This document shows positions 1 to 10,929 of a stretch of 64,000 bases of DNA, piece after piece; position 1 is the stretch's first letter, and the number at the start of each line of letters is the position of its first letter. Under the pieces are notes generated by a model. That model was given only the letters and a program-made list of their open reading frames with translations, searched no databases and was not told where the DNA came from. The stretch comes from Glaciecola sp. (GTDB lineage: Bacteria; Pseudomonadota; Gammaproteobacteria; Enterobacterales; Alteromonadaceae). The stretch spans positions 34,594 through 98,593 of the forward strand of contig JAAZVZ010000009.1 in assembly GCA_018623155.1 (NCBI GenBank). Reading direction: 5' to 3'. A program made the position numbers and the translations under genes.

Positions 1-825
1 GACTTTGTGAATGGCTTAAATGTCTTATCAAACCTCACCGATGGCAAGCTATATGTGAGTAAAGCTGCTGGCGCATCAGTCGACACTGGTAATGCCAAGG
101 TAGAAGGCCATGAGTTTGCAGGTCCACACCCAGCAGGATTGGTTGGCACACACATACATATGATTGATGCGGTAGGTGCTAACAAAATTAACTGGCACAT
201 CAACTACCAAGACGTCATTGCGGTCGGTGCGCTATTTACCACCGGTCAACTTGACGCATCTCGCGTTGTTTCAGTAGCCGGTCCTGCAGCAAAGAACCCA
301 CGTCTAGTGCGCACTTTAATCGGTGCATCACTTGACCAACTAACAGCAAGTGAAGCATCTTTAGATAATACGCGAGTGATTTCTGGTTCCGTTTTACATG
401 GAACGAATGCAGTAGGTCCTCATGCCTATCTAGGTCGTTTCCACTTGCAAGTGTCTCTCATTGAAGAAGACAAAGAAAAACGTTTGTTCGGTTGGATTAC
501 GCCAGGCGGTGACAAACACTCAGTAACGCGTGCTTATCTAGGTCATTTAAATACCAAGCGTTTGTTTGATATGACCTCTACTACCAACGGTTCTGACCGT
601 TCTATGGTGCCAATTGGCAACTATGAGCGCATCATGCCGTTAGACATTTTACCAACGTTGCTATTGCGCGACATCATTTCAGGTGACACTGATACGGCTC
701 AACAGATGGGCTGTTTGGAACTGGATGAAGAAGATTTGGCATTGTGTTCTTATGTTTGCCCTGGCAAATATAACTATGGCCCAATCTTGCGTGATTGTTT
801 AACCAAAATTGAATTAGAGGGTTAA
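1..825 (+). CDS. nqrA: Na+-translocating NADH:quinone reductase subunit A (5' truncated by window)
   Basis: Open frame runs from the window edge to the stop at 825; NqrA-like C-terminal half followed by nqrB-F in canonical order. Confidence 0.95.
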   Translation, partial: DFVNGLNVLSNLTDGKLYVSKAAGASVDTGNAKVEGHEFAGPHPAGLVGTHIHMIDAVGANKINWHINYQDVIAVGALFTTGQLDASRVVSVAGPAAKNPRLVRTLIGASLDQLTASEASLDNTRVISGSVLHGTNAVGPHAYLGRFHLQVSLIEEDKEKRLFGWITPGGDKHSVTRAYLGHLNTKRLFDMTSTTNGSDRSMVPIGNYERIMPLDILPTLLLRDIISGDTDTAQQMGCLELDEEDLALCSYVCPGKYNYGPILRDCLTKIELEG

Positions 826-828
826 CCA

Positions 829-2040
829 ATGGGTTTGAAAGCATATTTAGAAAAAATTGAGCCGGATTTTGAGCCGGGTGGTAAGCACGAAAAGTGGTAC
901 GCGCTTTATGAAGCCGTCGCGACTGTGCTCTACACTCCGGGCAAAGTGAACAAATCAACGACTCACGTCCGCGATAGCATCGACTTAAAACGCATCATGA
1001 TCATGGTATGGATGGCGACGTTTCCAGCGATGTTCTACGGCATGTACAACATTGGTAATCAAGCGAACATCGCAATTTTAGGTGGTGCAACCTTACCAGA
1101 TGCATGGCAAGCAGCGTTATTCACTGCACTTGGCGGACAACTTGGTGTGGCAGATGCTTCTGCACTGACCTTGTTCTTCTATGGTGCATGTTGGTGGCTA
1201 CCGATTTATGCGGTGACATTCGTTGTCGGTGGTTTCTGGGAAGTATTATTTGCTTCAGTACGTAAGCACGAAGTTAACGAAGGCTTCTTCGTGACATCTG
1301 TGCTATTTGCTTTGACGTTACCTGCGACTGTGCCGTTATGGCAAGTGGCGCTAGGTATCACGTTTGGTGTCGTTATCGCTAAAGAAGTGTTTGGTGGTAC
1401 TGGACGTAACTTCCTCAACCCAGCCTTATCTGGTCGTGCGTTCCTATACTTTGCATACCCTGCACAAATGTCTGGCGACTCAATTTGGGTAGCCGCTGAT
1501 GGTTACTCAGGCGCAACGTGGTTAAGCCAAGCTGCTTCTGGCTCAATGGACTTTTCTGACATGAATGCTTGGATGCAAGCTTTCTTGGGTAACATCCAAG
1601 GCTCAGCAGGTGAAGTATCAACGCTGATGATTATGTTGGGCGGTTTATTCATTATTTATCTTCGCATAGCGAGTTGGCGTATTGTTGCAGGCGTGCTATT
1701 TGGTGTTATTTTCTTAACATCTATCCTAAACATGGTGGCTCCTGCGGATAATCCAAACCACTACCTAGCCATGCCTTGGTACTGGCACATGGTGATCGGT
1801 GGTATGGCATTTGGTATGTTCTTCATGGCGACTGACCCAGTATCAGCATCATTTACCGACACAGGTAAATGGGCATACGGTTTCTTCATCGGCATGATGA
1901 CAGTGATTGTCCGTGTACTGAACCCTGCATTCCCAGAGGGGATCATGCTCGCTATCTTGTTCGCCAATTTATGGGCGCCATTATTTGACTATTTCGTTGC
2001 ACAAAGCAACATCAAACGGAGGGTTGCACGTGTCAGCTAA
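829..2040 (+). CDS. nqrB: Na+-translocating NADH:quinone reductase subunit B
   Basis: 403 aa polytopic membrane protein; contains [11 protein letters not shown], matching the covalent FMN-threonine SGAT motif; operon position. Confidence 0.97.
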   Translation: MGLKAYLEKIEPDFEPGGKHEKWYALYEAVATVLYTPGKVNKSTTHVRDSIDLKRIMIMVWMATFPAMFYGMYNIGNQANIAILGGATLPDAWQAALFTALGGQLGVADASALTLFFYGACWWLPIYAVTFVVGGFWEVLFASVRKHEVNEGFFVTSVLFALTLPATVPLWQVALGITFGVVIAKEVFGGTGRNFLNPALSGRAFLYFAYPAQMSGDSIWVAADGYSGATWLSQAASGSMDFSDMNAWMQAFLGNIQGSAGEVSTLMIMLGGLFIIYLRIASWRIVAGVLFGVIFLTSILNMVAPADNPNHYLAMPWYWHMVIGGMAFGMFFMATDPVSASFTDTGKWAYGFFIGMMTVIVRVLNPAFPEGIMLAILFANLWAPLFDYFVAQSNIKRRVARVS

Positions 2041-2806
2041 AAAAGAAACTTTAGGCGGTACGGTTGGCGTAGTCCTCGCAGTATGTCTTGCCTGTTCCAT
2101 TGTCGTATCAAGTGCGGCGGTTGGTTTGCGTTCACTGCAGCAGTCAAATGCTGCAGTTGATAAGAAGACGAACATCTTAACTGCTGCAGGTTTACATGAA
2201 GCAGGAATGACTAAAGATGCGATTGCAGAGCTTTACGCTGCACGTGTTGAAGAGAAATTTGTTGATTTAGAAACCGGTGAGTATGTTGCTAATCCTGTTG
2301 CTGACTCAGGCAAAGCCTTTGATATGTACGGCAAGATGTCGAAAGACCCAGAAACCAGTGTGACAGTTGAAGGTAACGTGGGTTTCTCACGTCGCTCGGC
2401 GATTGCTAACGTGTTCCACATCAAAGATGAAGACGGCGCTATCTCTCGTATCATTTTACCGGTACACGGTGCAGGTCTTTGGGACTTGATGTATGGCTTC
2501 TTAGCAGTAAACTCTGATGGGAACACGATTGAAGAGTTGGTCTACTATGCCCACAAAGAAACTCCAGGACTGGGTGGAGAAATCCAAAACCCAGCATGGA
2601 TGGCCAAGTGGAATGGTAAGCAAATTTTCGATAATGGCGAAGTCGCTATCACAGTCAAAAAGCAAGCGGGTACTGATAACCCGTACGCGGTTGATGCACT
2701 ATCTGGTGCAACATTGACTTCAAACGGCGTCGCGAACACCTTGCAATATTGGGCAGGCGAAAATGGCTTCGGTCCGTATCTTGAAAAACAATCTTGGAAA
2801 TCATAA
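2030..2806 (+). CDS. nqrC: Na+-translocating NADH:quinone reductase subunit C
   Basis: Likely GTG start at 2030 ([11 protein letters not shown]) with GGAGGG upstream; [13 protein letters not shown] flavinylation motif; the ORF-track start at 1985 is upstream of this. Confidence 0.95.
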   Translation: MSAKKETLGGTVGVVLAVCLACSIVVSSAAVGLRSLQQSNAAVDKKTNILTAAGLHEAGMTKDAIAELYAARVEEKFVDLETGEYVANPVADSGKAFDMYGKMSKDPETSVTVEGNVGFSRRSAIANVFHIKDEDGAISRIILPVHGAGLWDLMYGFLAVNSDGNTIEELVYYAHKETPGLGGEIQNPAWMAKWNGKQIFDNGEVAITVKKQAGTDNPYAVDALSGATLTSNGVANTLQYWAGENGFGPYLEKQSWKS

Positions 2807-2818
2807 GGGGCATCACTC

Positions 2819-3454
2819 ATGGCGAGTAACGCGAAAGAAATGAAAAAAGCCCTCTTTGGGCCGATTATCGACTCGAACCCCATTGCACTGCACGTACTAG
2901 GTATTTGTTCTGCACTGGCGATCACTACCAAGTTAGAAACTGCATTAGTTATGTCGTTAGCATTAACGTCAGTATTGGCATTTTCAAACTTATTTATCTC
3001 AATTATTCGCAACCACATTCCATCAAGCGTGCGTATCATCATTCAGATGACCATCATCGCGTCATTGGTAATCGTTGTTGACCAAATTTTGAAAGCGTAT
3101 TCATACGAGATTTCAAAACAACTCTCGGTATTCGTTGGCTTGATTATTACCAACTGTATCGTCATGGGTCGTGCTGAAGCGTATGCGATGAAGTCACCAC
3201 CAATGATGAGTTTGCTAGACGGTATTGGTAACGGTTTAGGTTATTCATTTATCCTAATCGTCATCGGCACCATCAAAGAGCTATTCGGTTTTGGTACTAT
3301 CTTAGGCTTTGAAATTTTACCATTGGTCACAAACGGTGGCTGGTATCAAGCAAATGGTCTGTTAATTCTGCCATTTAGCTCATTCTTCTTAATCGGCGGT
3401 ATGATTTGGTTTATCCGTACCATTCGCCCTGAACAGGTCGAACCTAAGGACTAA
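2819..3454 (+). CDS. nqrD: Na+-translocating NADH:quinone reductase subunit D
   Basis: Polytopic NqrD/RnfE-type protein in operon context. Confidence 0.97.
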   Translation: MASNAKEMKKALFGPIIDSNPIALHVLGICSALAITTKLETALVMSLALTSVLAFSNLFISIIRNHIPSSVRIIIQMTIIASLVIVVDQILKAYSYEISKQLSVFVGLIITNCIVMGRAEAYAMKSPPMMSLLDGIGNGLGYSFILIVIGTIKELFGFGTILGFEILPLVTNGGWYQANGLLILPFSSFFLIGGMIWFIRTIRPEQVEPKD

Positions 3455-3456
3455 TC

Positions 3457-4065
3457 ATGGAACAGTATGTTGGACTATTAGTGCGCTCAATCTTTGTTGA
3501 GAACATGGCACTATCACTTTTCTTAGGCATGTGTACTTTCTTGGCGGTATCAAAGAAAGTAGCAACTTCAATGGGCTTAGGTGTTGCGGTTATCGTGGTA
3601 TTAGGTATTTCAGTCCCGGTTAACCAAGTTATTTATACCAATATCCTTGCACCGGGTGCATTGGCATGGGCCGGTTTCCCCGATGCAGATTTGAGCTTCC
3701 TTAGCTTCTTAACGTTCATTGGTGTTATCGCAGCACTTGTACAGATTTTGGAAATGAGCTTGGATAAGTTTTTCCCAGCGTTATACAACGCATTAGGGAT
3801 TTTCTTACCGCTAATTACGGTAAACTGTGCGATCTTCGGTGGTGTTGCGTTTGCAGTACAGCGTGAATATAACCTGACAGAGAGCTTTGTGTATGGCATT
3901 GGCTCAGGTATAGGTTGGGCGCTAGCTATCGTATTATTAGCAGCAGTTCGTGAAAAACTAAAATATGCGGATATGCCTGATGGTGTTCGCGGTCTAGGTT
4001 CAGTATTTATGATTGCAGGTCTGATGGCCTTAGGTTTCCAATCATTTACTGGTATCGCAATTTAA
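3457..4065 (+). CDS. nqrE: Na+-translocating NADH:quinone reductase subunit E
   Basis: Polytopic NqrE/RnfA-type protein in operon context. Confidence 0.97.
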   Translation: MEQYVGLLVRSIFVENMALSLFLGMCTFLAVSKKVATSMGLGVAVIVVLGISVPVNQVIYTNILAPGALAWAGFPDADLSFLSFLTFIGVIAALVQILEMSLDKFFPALYNALGIFLPLITVNCAIFGGVAFAVQREYNLTESFVYGIGSGIGWALAIVLLAAVREKLKYADMPDGVRGLGSVFMIAGLMALGFQSFTGIAI

Positions 4066-4080
4066 TAGGAGAGCTAGATT

Positions 4081-5310
4081 ATGAATATAGAAGTTGTCCT
4101 CGGCGTAGGCATGTTCATTGTAATTGTACTTGCGCTTGTATTTATTATTATGTTTGCCAAGTCGAAGCTTGTACCTTCAGGCGACGTGCAAATTACGGTT
4201 AATGGCGATCCGGAAAAAACCATCGTCGCAGCACCAGGTGGCAAACTCCTTGGCGCATTAGCCGACTCAGGTATTTTCGTATCATCAGCGTGTGGTGGCG
4301 GTGGCTCATGTGGTCAGTGTCATGTCAAAATCAACACCGGTGGTGGCGAAATTTTACCAACTGAGTTAGACCACATTACGAAACGCGAAGCAAAAGAAGG
4401 CTGTCGCTTATCCTGTCAGGTTGCGGTTAAGCAAGACATGGATATTGAGTTACCTGAAGAAATTTTCGGCGTTAAGAAATGGGAATGTGAAGTTATTTCA
4501 AACAATAACGAAGCGACGTTCATCAAAGAACTGAAGCTTGCAATCCCTGATGGCGAATCTGTACCGTTCCGTGCAGGTGGTTATATTCAGATTGAGGCAC
4601 CACCTCATCATGTTAAGTACAAAGATTTTGATATCCCAGAAGAATATCGTCCAGATTGGAACCACTTTGGCTTCTTTGATGTGGAGTCTAAAGTGGACGA
4701 AGAAACGATTCGTGCATACTCAATGGCGAACTATCCTGAAGAAGAAGGTATTATTATGTTGAATGTGCGTATTGCTACGCCACCGCCTAATAACCTTAGC
4801 TTACCTGCAGGTAAAATGTCATCGTTCATTTGGAGCTTGAAAGAAGGTGATAAAGTCACGATTTCTGGTCCTTTCGGTGAATTCTTCGCGAAAGAAACAG
4901 ACGCTGAAATGGTCTTCGTGGGCGGTGGTGCAGGTATGGCGCCAATGCGTTCACACATCTTTGACCAACTTCGTCGCATCAAGTCAGACCGTAAAATGTC
5001 TTTCTGGTACGGAGCGCGTTCTAAGCGCGAAATGTTCTACGTACAAGATTTCGATATGTTGGCGGCAGAAAACGATAACTTCGATTGGCACGTGGCACTT
5101 TCTGATCCACAGCCTGAAGATGATTGGGACGGTTACACAGGCTTTATCCACAACGTATTGTTGGAAAACTACCTAAAAGACCACCCTGCCCCAGAAGATT
5201 GTGAGTTCTACATGTGTGGTCCTCCAATGATGAACGCAGCGGTTATCAACATGCTCAAAGACTTGGGTGTTGAAGACGAAAATATCATGTTAGATGACTT
5301 CGGTGGCTAA
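4081..5310 (+). CDS. nqrF: Na+-translocating NADH:quinone reductase subunit F
   Basis: N-terminal TM, 2Fe-2S motif [17 protein letters not shown] reductase domain. Confidence 0.98.
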   Translation: MNIEVVLGVGMFIVIVLALVFIIMFAKSKLVPSGDVQITVNGDPEKTIVAAPGGKLLGALADSGIFVSSACGGGGSCGQCHVKINTGGGEILPTELDHITKREAKEGCRLSCQVAVKQDMDIELPEEIFGVKKWECEVISNNNEATFIKELKLAIPDGESVPFRAGGYIQIEAPPHHVKYKDFDIPEEYRPDWNHFGFFDVESKVDEETIRAYSMANYPEEEGIIMLNVRIATPPPNNLSLPAGKMSSFIWSLKEGDKVTISGPFGEFFAKETDAEMVFVGGGAGMAPMRSHIFDQLRRIKSDRKMSFWYGARSKREMFYVQDFDMLAAENDNFDWHVALSDPQPEDDWDGYTGFIHNVLLENYLKDHPAPEDCEFYMCGPPMMNAAVINMLKDLGVEDENIMLDDFGG

Positions 5311-5326
5311 CATAATATTTACCAAG

Positions 5327-5352
5327 GAGCCGGCTTTTGTCGGCTCTTTTTT
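5327..5352 (+). terminator. Intrinsic-terminator-like hairpin between nqrF and apbE
   Basis: GAGCCGGC-TTTT-GTCGGCTC stem (one G:U) followed by TTTTTT. Confidence 0.75.
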
Positions 5353-5368
5353 ATTGGGTTAAAGAAAA

Positions 5369-6382
5369 ATGACGAAACAAATTTTTGTATTAATATTCTG
5401 TGTTGTGCTGTGGTCATGTTCCCAACAAGCGCCTACAAATAATGAGATATTTCTCAATGGCAATACGATGGGAACGACTTACAATGTCAAATACCACAGT
5501 AGTGATGCCATATCTTCTGAAGCACTTCACGCACAGATCAACGACGCATTAATTCGCATCAACCAACTTATGTCGACTTATATATCAGATTCTGAACTAT
5601 CTCGTTTTAACCAATTGACGGCGGGAGAATCAATGATGTTGAGTCAGGAGACAATATTAGTTATTGAGGAAGCTAAACGCCTTGCGACTTTATCTGGTGG
5701 TGCATTAGATGTCACCATTGGACCATTGGTAAATCTGTGGGGCTTTGGCCCACAAAAACGCCCTGAAAAAATTCCGACTCAAGCACAAATAGATAGCGCT
5801 AAAGCGCTTATGGGATTAGAACATATCGCAATTGAAGGTAGCATGGCTACGAAACACATCGATGGTCTATATGTTGATTTATCACCGATCGCAAAAGGTT
5901 ATGGCGTAGATGTGTTAGCTGAGATACTCGAATCTCACGACATCGATAATTACTTAGTGGAAATTGGTGGTGAAATGCGAGTCTCGGGAAGTAAACTAAA
6001 CGGTTCAGATTGGCGTATAGCGATTGAAAAGCCCTTGAGTGAGCAACGAGCCATTCAAAAAGTTATTTCTATTGGAAACCATGCGATTGCGACATCCGGT
6101 GATTATCGTAATTATTACGAAGAAGATGGTATTCGTTATTCACATCTAATCGATCCTGAAACAGGTCTCCCCATACAGCACAAATTAGTCTCTGTAACCG
6201 TTGTTCATCGCACTTCTATGATTGCAGATGGCTTGGCAACAGCATTGAGTATCATGGGTACTGAGAGAGCATTACAATTGGCCGAAAGTGAATCTTTAGC
6301 CGTGTTACTCATTACTAAATCAGACAATGGTTTTGTGGAGTATCGCTCGCCAGAATTTGACCAGCTTGTTACAATACATTAA
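5369..6382 (+). CDS. apbE: FAD:protein FMN transferase (ApbE), lipoprotein
   Basis: Lipobox-like LWSCS; ApbE motifs NGNTMGTTYNVKY, GGEMRVSG, HLIDPETG; downstream of nqrF. Confidence 0.95.
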   Translation: MTKQIFVLIFCVVLWSCSQQAPTNNEIFLNGNTMGTTYNVKYHSSDAISSEALHAQINDALIRINQLMSTYISDSELSRFNQLTAGESMMLSQETILVIEEAKRLATLSGGALDVTIGPLVNLWGFGPQKRPEKIPTQAQIDSAKALMGLEHIAIEGSMATKHIDGLYVDLSPIAKGYGVDVLAEILESHDIDNYLVEIGGEMRVSGSKLNGSDWRIAIEKPLSEQRAIQKVISIGNHAIATSGDYRNYYEEDGIRYSHLIDPETGLPIQHKLVSVTVVHRTSMIADGLATALSIMGTERALQLAESESLAVLLITKSDNGFVEYRSPEFDQLVTIH

Positions 6383-6400
6383 GCAATATAGGAATTGATT

Positions 6401-6634
6401 ATGAGCACGTTTATCTTAGCATTTGTGTTTTTTGTGACGATGGTTTTGGCTATGGCTGTCGGTTATTTGGTGCAAAAAAAGACCATATCGGGAAGCTGTG
6501 GGGGGCTAGGAGCCCTAGGTATCTCGAAGGCCTGTGATTGTCCAGAACCTTGTGATCGAAAAAAAGCGCGAATGGAGCGTGAAGAAGCCCGCCAGAAAAA
6601 AATTGCCGAATGGAATAAGGATAAAATTATTTAA
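6401..6634 (+). CDS. nqrM: Na+-NQR maturation protein NqrM (DUF539 family)
   Basis: 77 aa, one TM, Cys-rich SCGGLGALGISKACDCPEPCD; next to apbE; ATG at 6401. Confidence 0.9.
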   Translation: MSTFILAFVFFVTMVLAMAVGYLVQKKTISGSCGGLGALGISKACDCPEPCDRKKARMEREEARQKKIAEWNKDKII

Positions 6635-6698
6635 TAAAAGACAGCTCGCTTTATTTTATGTTAATTTAGTATTTACAATTATAAAAATATAAAGCGAT

Positions 6699-9449
6699 AT
6701 GAAACGATTAATTTCTTTCTTTGTAATCATTTTACTACCCTTTTTTAGTCACTCTCAATCTTCTGGGAGTGACCCATTTAAAAGATTATTTGGCGATATT
6801 CCAAAGCAATTTACTCCTATATATAAGTCAGCTAAACGTTTGCAAAAGCCTGGGTTTTATCAGGATATTGTCACGCGTAATGGGCTTGATTTTACAAGAT
6901 TATCAACTCGTGGGCAGTACACCGGTATTACTGAGTATCAGGGCCATGGTCAACATTGGATTGAATTTGACACAGAAAATGGTACTTATTCTGTCAATAT
7001 CATGCGTGAAGGGCATATACATGGTGTATTTGAAGGTGATTCGTTAGGGGCTGCCAAATTAGCACGTCAGCCACAATATCAAGCTCTGCAAGTTGATAAC
7101 ACGGTTGTTGTAGACATCATGTTGTTATATACGCCTAATATCGTCAATGCCTACCCAGATGAATTGACAGAAACACTTCTCGCTCATTTAGTCAATAAAG
7201 CGAATCAGGCATTTGTGAATAGTGATATCAATGTTCAGTTGCGATTAGTACACACTCATTTTGTTGATTATCGTATAGGCTCAAATTTTCAAGCGCTTGA
7301 CGATTTAACTGCAGCACTCAATAACGACATTTCTGATAGCAGCCTCAGTCAAGTACGTGTGCTAAGGGATGAAATGGGAGCAGATATTGTTGCGATGATC
7401 CGTACCCATGATTTGATTGAACGTGAGGTATGTGGTGTAGCAAGGTTCCCGAATACTGAGACAGATGTTTTGGTCAACATTTCAAATGTTGGGATCAGTG
7501 GTGGTTCAAATTGCATAGACACATTTACCCATGAAATTGGTCATAATTTTGGTGCTGGACACCAAGCGGTGGATGGCCAGAGTCGCGGAGCATTGGACAA
7601 TTCAGGGGCATTGTTAATCCCTGGTAAATTCAATACTGTGATGTCTTCCATAGGTACTGGCGATGATAATCGAAACTTTAAGCTCAATGTGTTTTCTAAT
7701 TTAGATAACCAATGTGGGGGGCGCATTTGTGGTGATGCTGAGTTCGCCGATAATGCCAGTACAGTAGAGGCTTTTGCCTTGCAAAACGCTAATTTGCGAG
7801 AAGCAACTATACCATTAGATAATTTCAGCTTACCGCTGAAAACCTTTCCCGATAGTGATAACGATTCGGTAGATGATCGCTTTGATGCTTTTCCACATTT
7901 GGCCTCAGAAACCTCTGATGTTGATAATGATGGTATAGGCGACAATTCCGATGCATTTGTAAATGATTCCACTGAATTCATTGATACGGATAGTGATGGC
8001 ATTGGTAATTCAGCCGATCAAGATGACGATAATGATGGGGTGTTAGATAGCTTGGATGACTTACCATTAGATGCGCAAGAATCCGTTGATTCAGACGGTG
8101 ATGGTGTCGGAGCCAACCGTGATGCCTTGGAAAATGATTTCAGAGAGTTTTTGGATAATGACGGTGATGGAATCGGTAACCGAGCCGATCCTGATGACGA
8201 TAATGATGGTCTACCTGATTTTTATCAGTCTCAGTCCTTAAGTGCCTATGATGTCCTAGTAGTGAGTGCAGATTCCAATGAGTTACTTTCTTTTGATGCG
8301 AGTACAGGTGCATTTAATGAGATAGTAACAACATTACCAGAGGGAAGTTTCACGTTTCGTAGTGATCTCGTGGTCACGCAAAATCAAGCGCAAGTTTTTT
8401 TTATCGCTCAAAGTGATGTATATCGCCTCGACCGTCAAACGGGTGAAGTCAGTGTATTACTTGACCGCAGTGAACTATTCGCAAACTTTCCTGAGCATTT
8501 GGGCCTCGTAGATGATGAACGCCTTGTCGTAACAAACTCACGTTTTAATTTTGAAATCATTGAGATATTTGATTTAACTTCATCTGGTAGTGTACTTACC
8601 TATCAGAGGTTTATTGAAGGTGTACAGCGTGATTTAAACATTTTGACTTCCCAAAGAATGATGGTAACAGACCGTTTAAATAACCGCGTCAACATTCTCA
8701 GTCTAACTGACTCTGCTTCAGAACTCACTCTTTTTGCTGATGAGTTCCTGGAAAAACCTGAATATATTGATCTAACCAGTACGGGTTTTATACTAGTCTC
8801 CACATCAGAAAATAATGTGAATTCGTACCGCGGTACCGGAGCATATCGAAGTCAGACGGTTAGTGGTGACCAGTATGGAATTGACAAAATTGGTTGTTTA
8901 GTCGTTGGGCCTCAAGATATTTTGTTAATATGTGATCCAAATAATAACCGAATTTTGGCATTTGATGCTAACTCAGGACAGTTCATTAGTGAAATCATTA
9001 ACGACAATGGCTCGTCATTGGCAAGGCCTGTGGGAGTTGCCTTTGTTGCAAAAGCCAATGATCCAACCCCTTATGTAGCCGATTTTGATATCGATTCCGA
9101 TGGTGTGGTCAATGCGTCAGATGCATTTCCTCGCGATCCTAATGAGTCAGTAGATACGGATGGCGATGGCATTGGTAACAATGAAGATACTGACGATGAT
9201 AATGACGGCATGCCGGATTCTTATGAGAACCAGTATAATTTTGATCCATTGGACCCAAGTGATGCAACACAAGATGCAGATGACGACGGATCGAGTAATT
9301 TAGCCGAGTATACCATCGGTTCGAATCCACGAGTCAGCTCACAAACTGAACTGGAGCAACGCAACTCAGGCGGAAGCGGGGGAGCCGTACAATGGTGGTG
9401 GTTACTACTTGGTACATTGCTGTTCGGTAGAAGGTATTTTTCTAATTAA
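6699..9449 (+). CDS. Secreted reprolysin-like zinc metalloprotease with TSP3-type repeats and GlyGly-CTERM-type C-terminus
   Basis: Signal peptide; HEIGHNFGAGHQ (HExxHxxGxxH); repeated DxDxDGxxD units; C-term GGSGGAVQWWWLLLGTLLFGRRYFSN. Confidence 0.88.
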   Translation: MKRLISFFVIILLPFFSHSQSSGSDPFKRLFGDIPKQFTPIYKSAKRLQKPGFYQDIVTRNGLDFTRLSTRGQYTGITEYQGHGQHWIEFDTENGTYSVNIMREGHIHGVFEGDSLGAAKLARQPQYQALQVDNTVVVDIMLLYTPNIVNAYPDELTETLLAHLVNKANQAFVNSDINVQLRLVHTHFVDYRIGSNFQALDDLTAALNNDISDSSLSQVRVLRDEMGADIVAMIRTHDLIEREVCGVARFPNTETDVLVNISNVGISGGSNCIDTFTHEIGHNFGAGHQAVDGQSRGALDNSGALLIPGKFNTVMSSIGTGDDNRNFKLNVFSNLDNQCGGRICGDAEFADNASTVEAFALQNANLREATIPLDNFSLPLKTFPDSDNDSVDDRFDAFPHLASETSDVDNDGIGDNSDAFVNDSTEFIDTDSDGIGNSADQDDDNDGVLDSLDDLPLDAQESVDSDGDGVGANRDALENDFREFLDNDGDGIGNRADPDDDNDGLPDFYQSQSLSAYDVLVVSADSNELLSFDASTGAFNEIVTTLPEGSFTFRSDLVVTQNQAQVFFIAQSDVYRLDRQTGEVSVLLDRSELFANFPEHLGLVDDERLVVTNSRFNFEIIEIFDLTSSGSVLTYQRFIEGVQRDLNILTSQRMMVTDRLNNRVNILSLTDSASELTLFADEFLEKPEYIDLTSTGFILVSTSENNVNSYRGTGAYRSQTVSGDQYGIDKIGCLVVGPQDILLICDPNNNRILAFDANSGQFISEIINDNGSSLARPVGVAFVAKANDPTPYVADFDIDSDGVVNASDAFPRDPNESVDTDGDGIGNNEDTDDDNDGMPDSYENQYNFDPLDPSDATQDADDDGSSNLAEYTIGSNPRVSSQTELEQRNSGGSGGAVQWWWLLLGTLLFGRRYFSN

Positions 9450-10929
9450 ACCAGTTCTTATGAGGCGGTGTGTTTTTCACCGCCTCATTTATAACTAACG
9501 GTACCTTGTGCAAATACTGCTTGAGTGCCGCAACATCAATATCGTGACAATTGCGATGCAATGAGTTGGGGAAAAGCTCTAAGCCATGGTAAATGGCCCA
9601 CCAACTTTCGGGTGTAAATAGTGCATCCTCTGTGTATTCAATATTTCCTGTTTCTGCATAAAGTCCAATTTTGTGTGAGAGTGTCTCGGGGATCCCTTGA
9701 GTGGTGACTCTTTGCCAAAACGGCGTGTCTTTGCGCTGACTGATGCAATAGTGTAGCACTAGGAAGTCTCTAATTTCAGTGTATGTTGCGCACATTTCAC
9801 TATTAAACGCGTCTGCTGAGAATGGTGTACATTTATCTTGAGGGAAGCGCTTAAGAAAAGCTTGCAACCCTTTTGTTACCATGTGAATCGCAGTGGATTC
9901 AAGAGGCTCGAGAAAGCCACCGGCTAAACCTAAGGCTAAACAATTACCTTTCCAGCTTTCATGTCTGTATCCTGTTTTGAAATTCAGAAATCTAGGTTCA
10001 TGAAGCATGGGACTGTCTAGAGTGGATTTGAGTGTTTCCAGTGCTTGCTCATCAGAGCAATACTCGGTTGAAAATACATAACCATTACCAATGCGCTGTT
10101 GTAAGGGAATATGCCAACTCCAGCCACTATTATGTGCTTGTGCGCGAGTATAGGGTGGAATAGATATTTGATGTTGCTTGGATAATTCGCTTTGTACCGT
10201 AACCGCTCTATCTACAGGTAGGTATTGAGACCAATCAGTGTATTGTGTCTTCATATATTGACCGATTAGCAGTGCGTTAAAACCGGTACAATCAATAAAA
10301 AAATCTGCTTCTATACAGCTATGATTGTTAAGGTGAAGGCGTTTCATTATACCGTTATCCACCTCAGCATGATTGACTTCAGCTGTTATATGACGCACTC
10401 CGTTTCGGGTGGCGTGATGTTTTAAGTACTCGGCAGTTAGCCTAGCATCAATATGTAAAGCGTAAGAGGATAAAGACAATGGTGAATTTGGATGTTGCTT
10501 TCCAATTGCGAAACGATGCTGTCTTGCCAAACATGTGGTTGGGCTGTATTCGAGGTACTCATCACCCAGCCCCAAACTTCGACCAAAACGCCACGCATCA
10601 TAAAACGGAACGCCGTTAATTTCGTTACCTGTTTTACCAAACGGGTGAAAATAACGATGTTCTGTCGAATGCCAATTACGGAACTCTATACCTAGCTTAA
10701 AAGTCGCTTGGGTTTTATTAATAAAGTCCTGATGATCAATGTCTAAATAATCCAACATATCAATAAAAGGAGGGATGGTTGCTTCACCAACGCCTATGGT
10801 TGGTATATCCGGTGATTCAATCAAAGTGATTGATAAATCGTTATGACTAAGCTCTTTACAAAGAATATTTGCGGCAATCCAACCGGCAGTTCCACCGCCA
10901 ACAATCACTATATGTTGTATATTTTTCAT
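9442..10929 (-). CDS. Flavin-dependent (tryptophan-halogenase-family) halogenase
   Basis: MKNIQHIVIVGGGTAGWIAA FAD motif, GVGEATIP, ATFKLGIEFRNW with candidate catalytic Lys, GWSWHIPL (WxWxIP). Start at 10929 preferred over ORF start 11007. Confidence 0.88.
   Translation of the reverse strand: MKNIQHIVIVGGGTAGWIAANILCKELSHNDLSITLIESPDIPTIGVGEATIPPFIDMLDYLDIDHQDFINKTQATFKLGIEFRNWHSTEHRYFHPFGKTGNEINGVPFYDAWRFGRSLGLGDEYLEYSPTTCLARQHRFAIGKQHPNSPLSLSSYALHIDARLTAEYLKHHATRNGVRHITAEVNHAEVDNGIMKRLHLNNHSCIEADFFIDCTGFNALLIGQYMKTQYTDWSQYLPVDRAVTVQSELSKQHQISIPPYTRAQAHNSGWSWHIPLQQRIGNGYVFSTEYCSDEQALETLKSTLDSPMLHEPRFLNFKTGYRHESWKGNCLALGLAGGFLEPLESTAIHMVTKGLQAFLKRFPQDKCTPFSADAFNSEMCATYTEIRDFLVLHYCISQRKDTPFWQRVTTQGIPETLSHKIGLYAETGNIEYTEDALFTPESWWAIYHGLELFPNSLHRNCHDIDVAALKQYLHKVPLVINEAVKNTPPHKNWFN
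9460..9488. terminator. Perfect inverted repeat between convergent genes, inside the halogenase 3' coding end
   Basis: ATGAGGCGGTG-TGTTTTT-CACCGCCTCAT, 11-bp perfect stem; no strong T-tract follows. Confidence 0.5.

Noticed and set aside
7541-8002. 153-aa minus-strand ORF in the metalloprotease
   Set aside because: Ser-rich shadow of the Asp-rich TSP3-like repeats (GAT/GAC read as ATC/GTC and neighbouring frames).
7850-8220. Short direct repeats that could be mistaken for a CRISPR or tandem array
   Set aside because: They are degenerate codon repeats encoding DxDxDGxxD calcium-binding units, in frame with the metalloprotease.
9318-9330. GGTTCGAATCC, a tRNA T-loop-like string
   Set aside because: Inside the metalloprotease coding frame; no acceptor, D or anticodon arms around it.
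10492-10695. Plus-strand ORFs inside the halogenase gene
   Set aside because: Shadow ORFs antisense to the halogenase; no RBS or recognisable domain.
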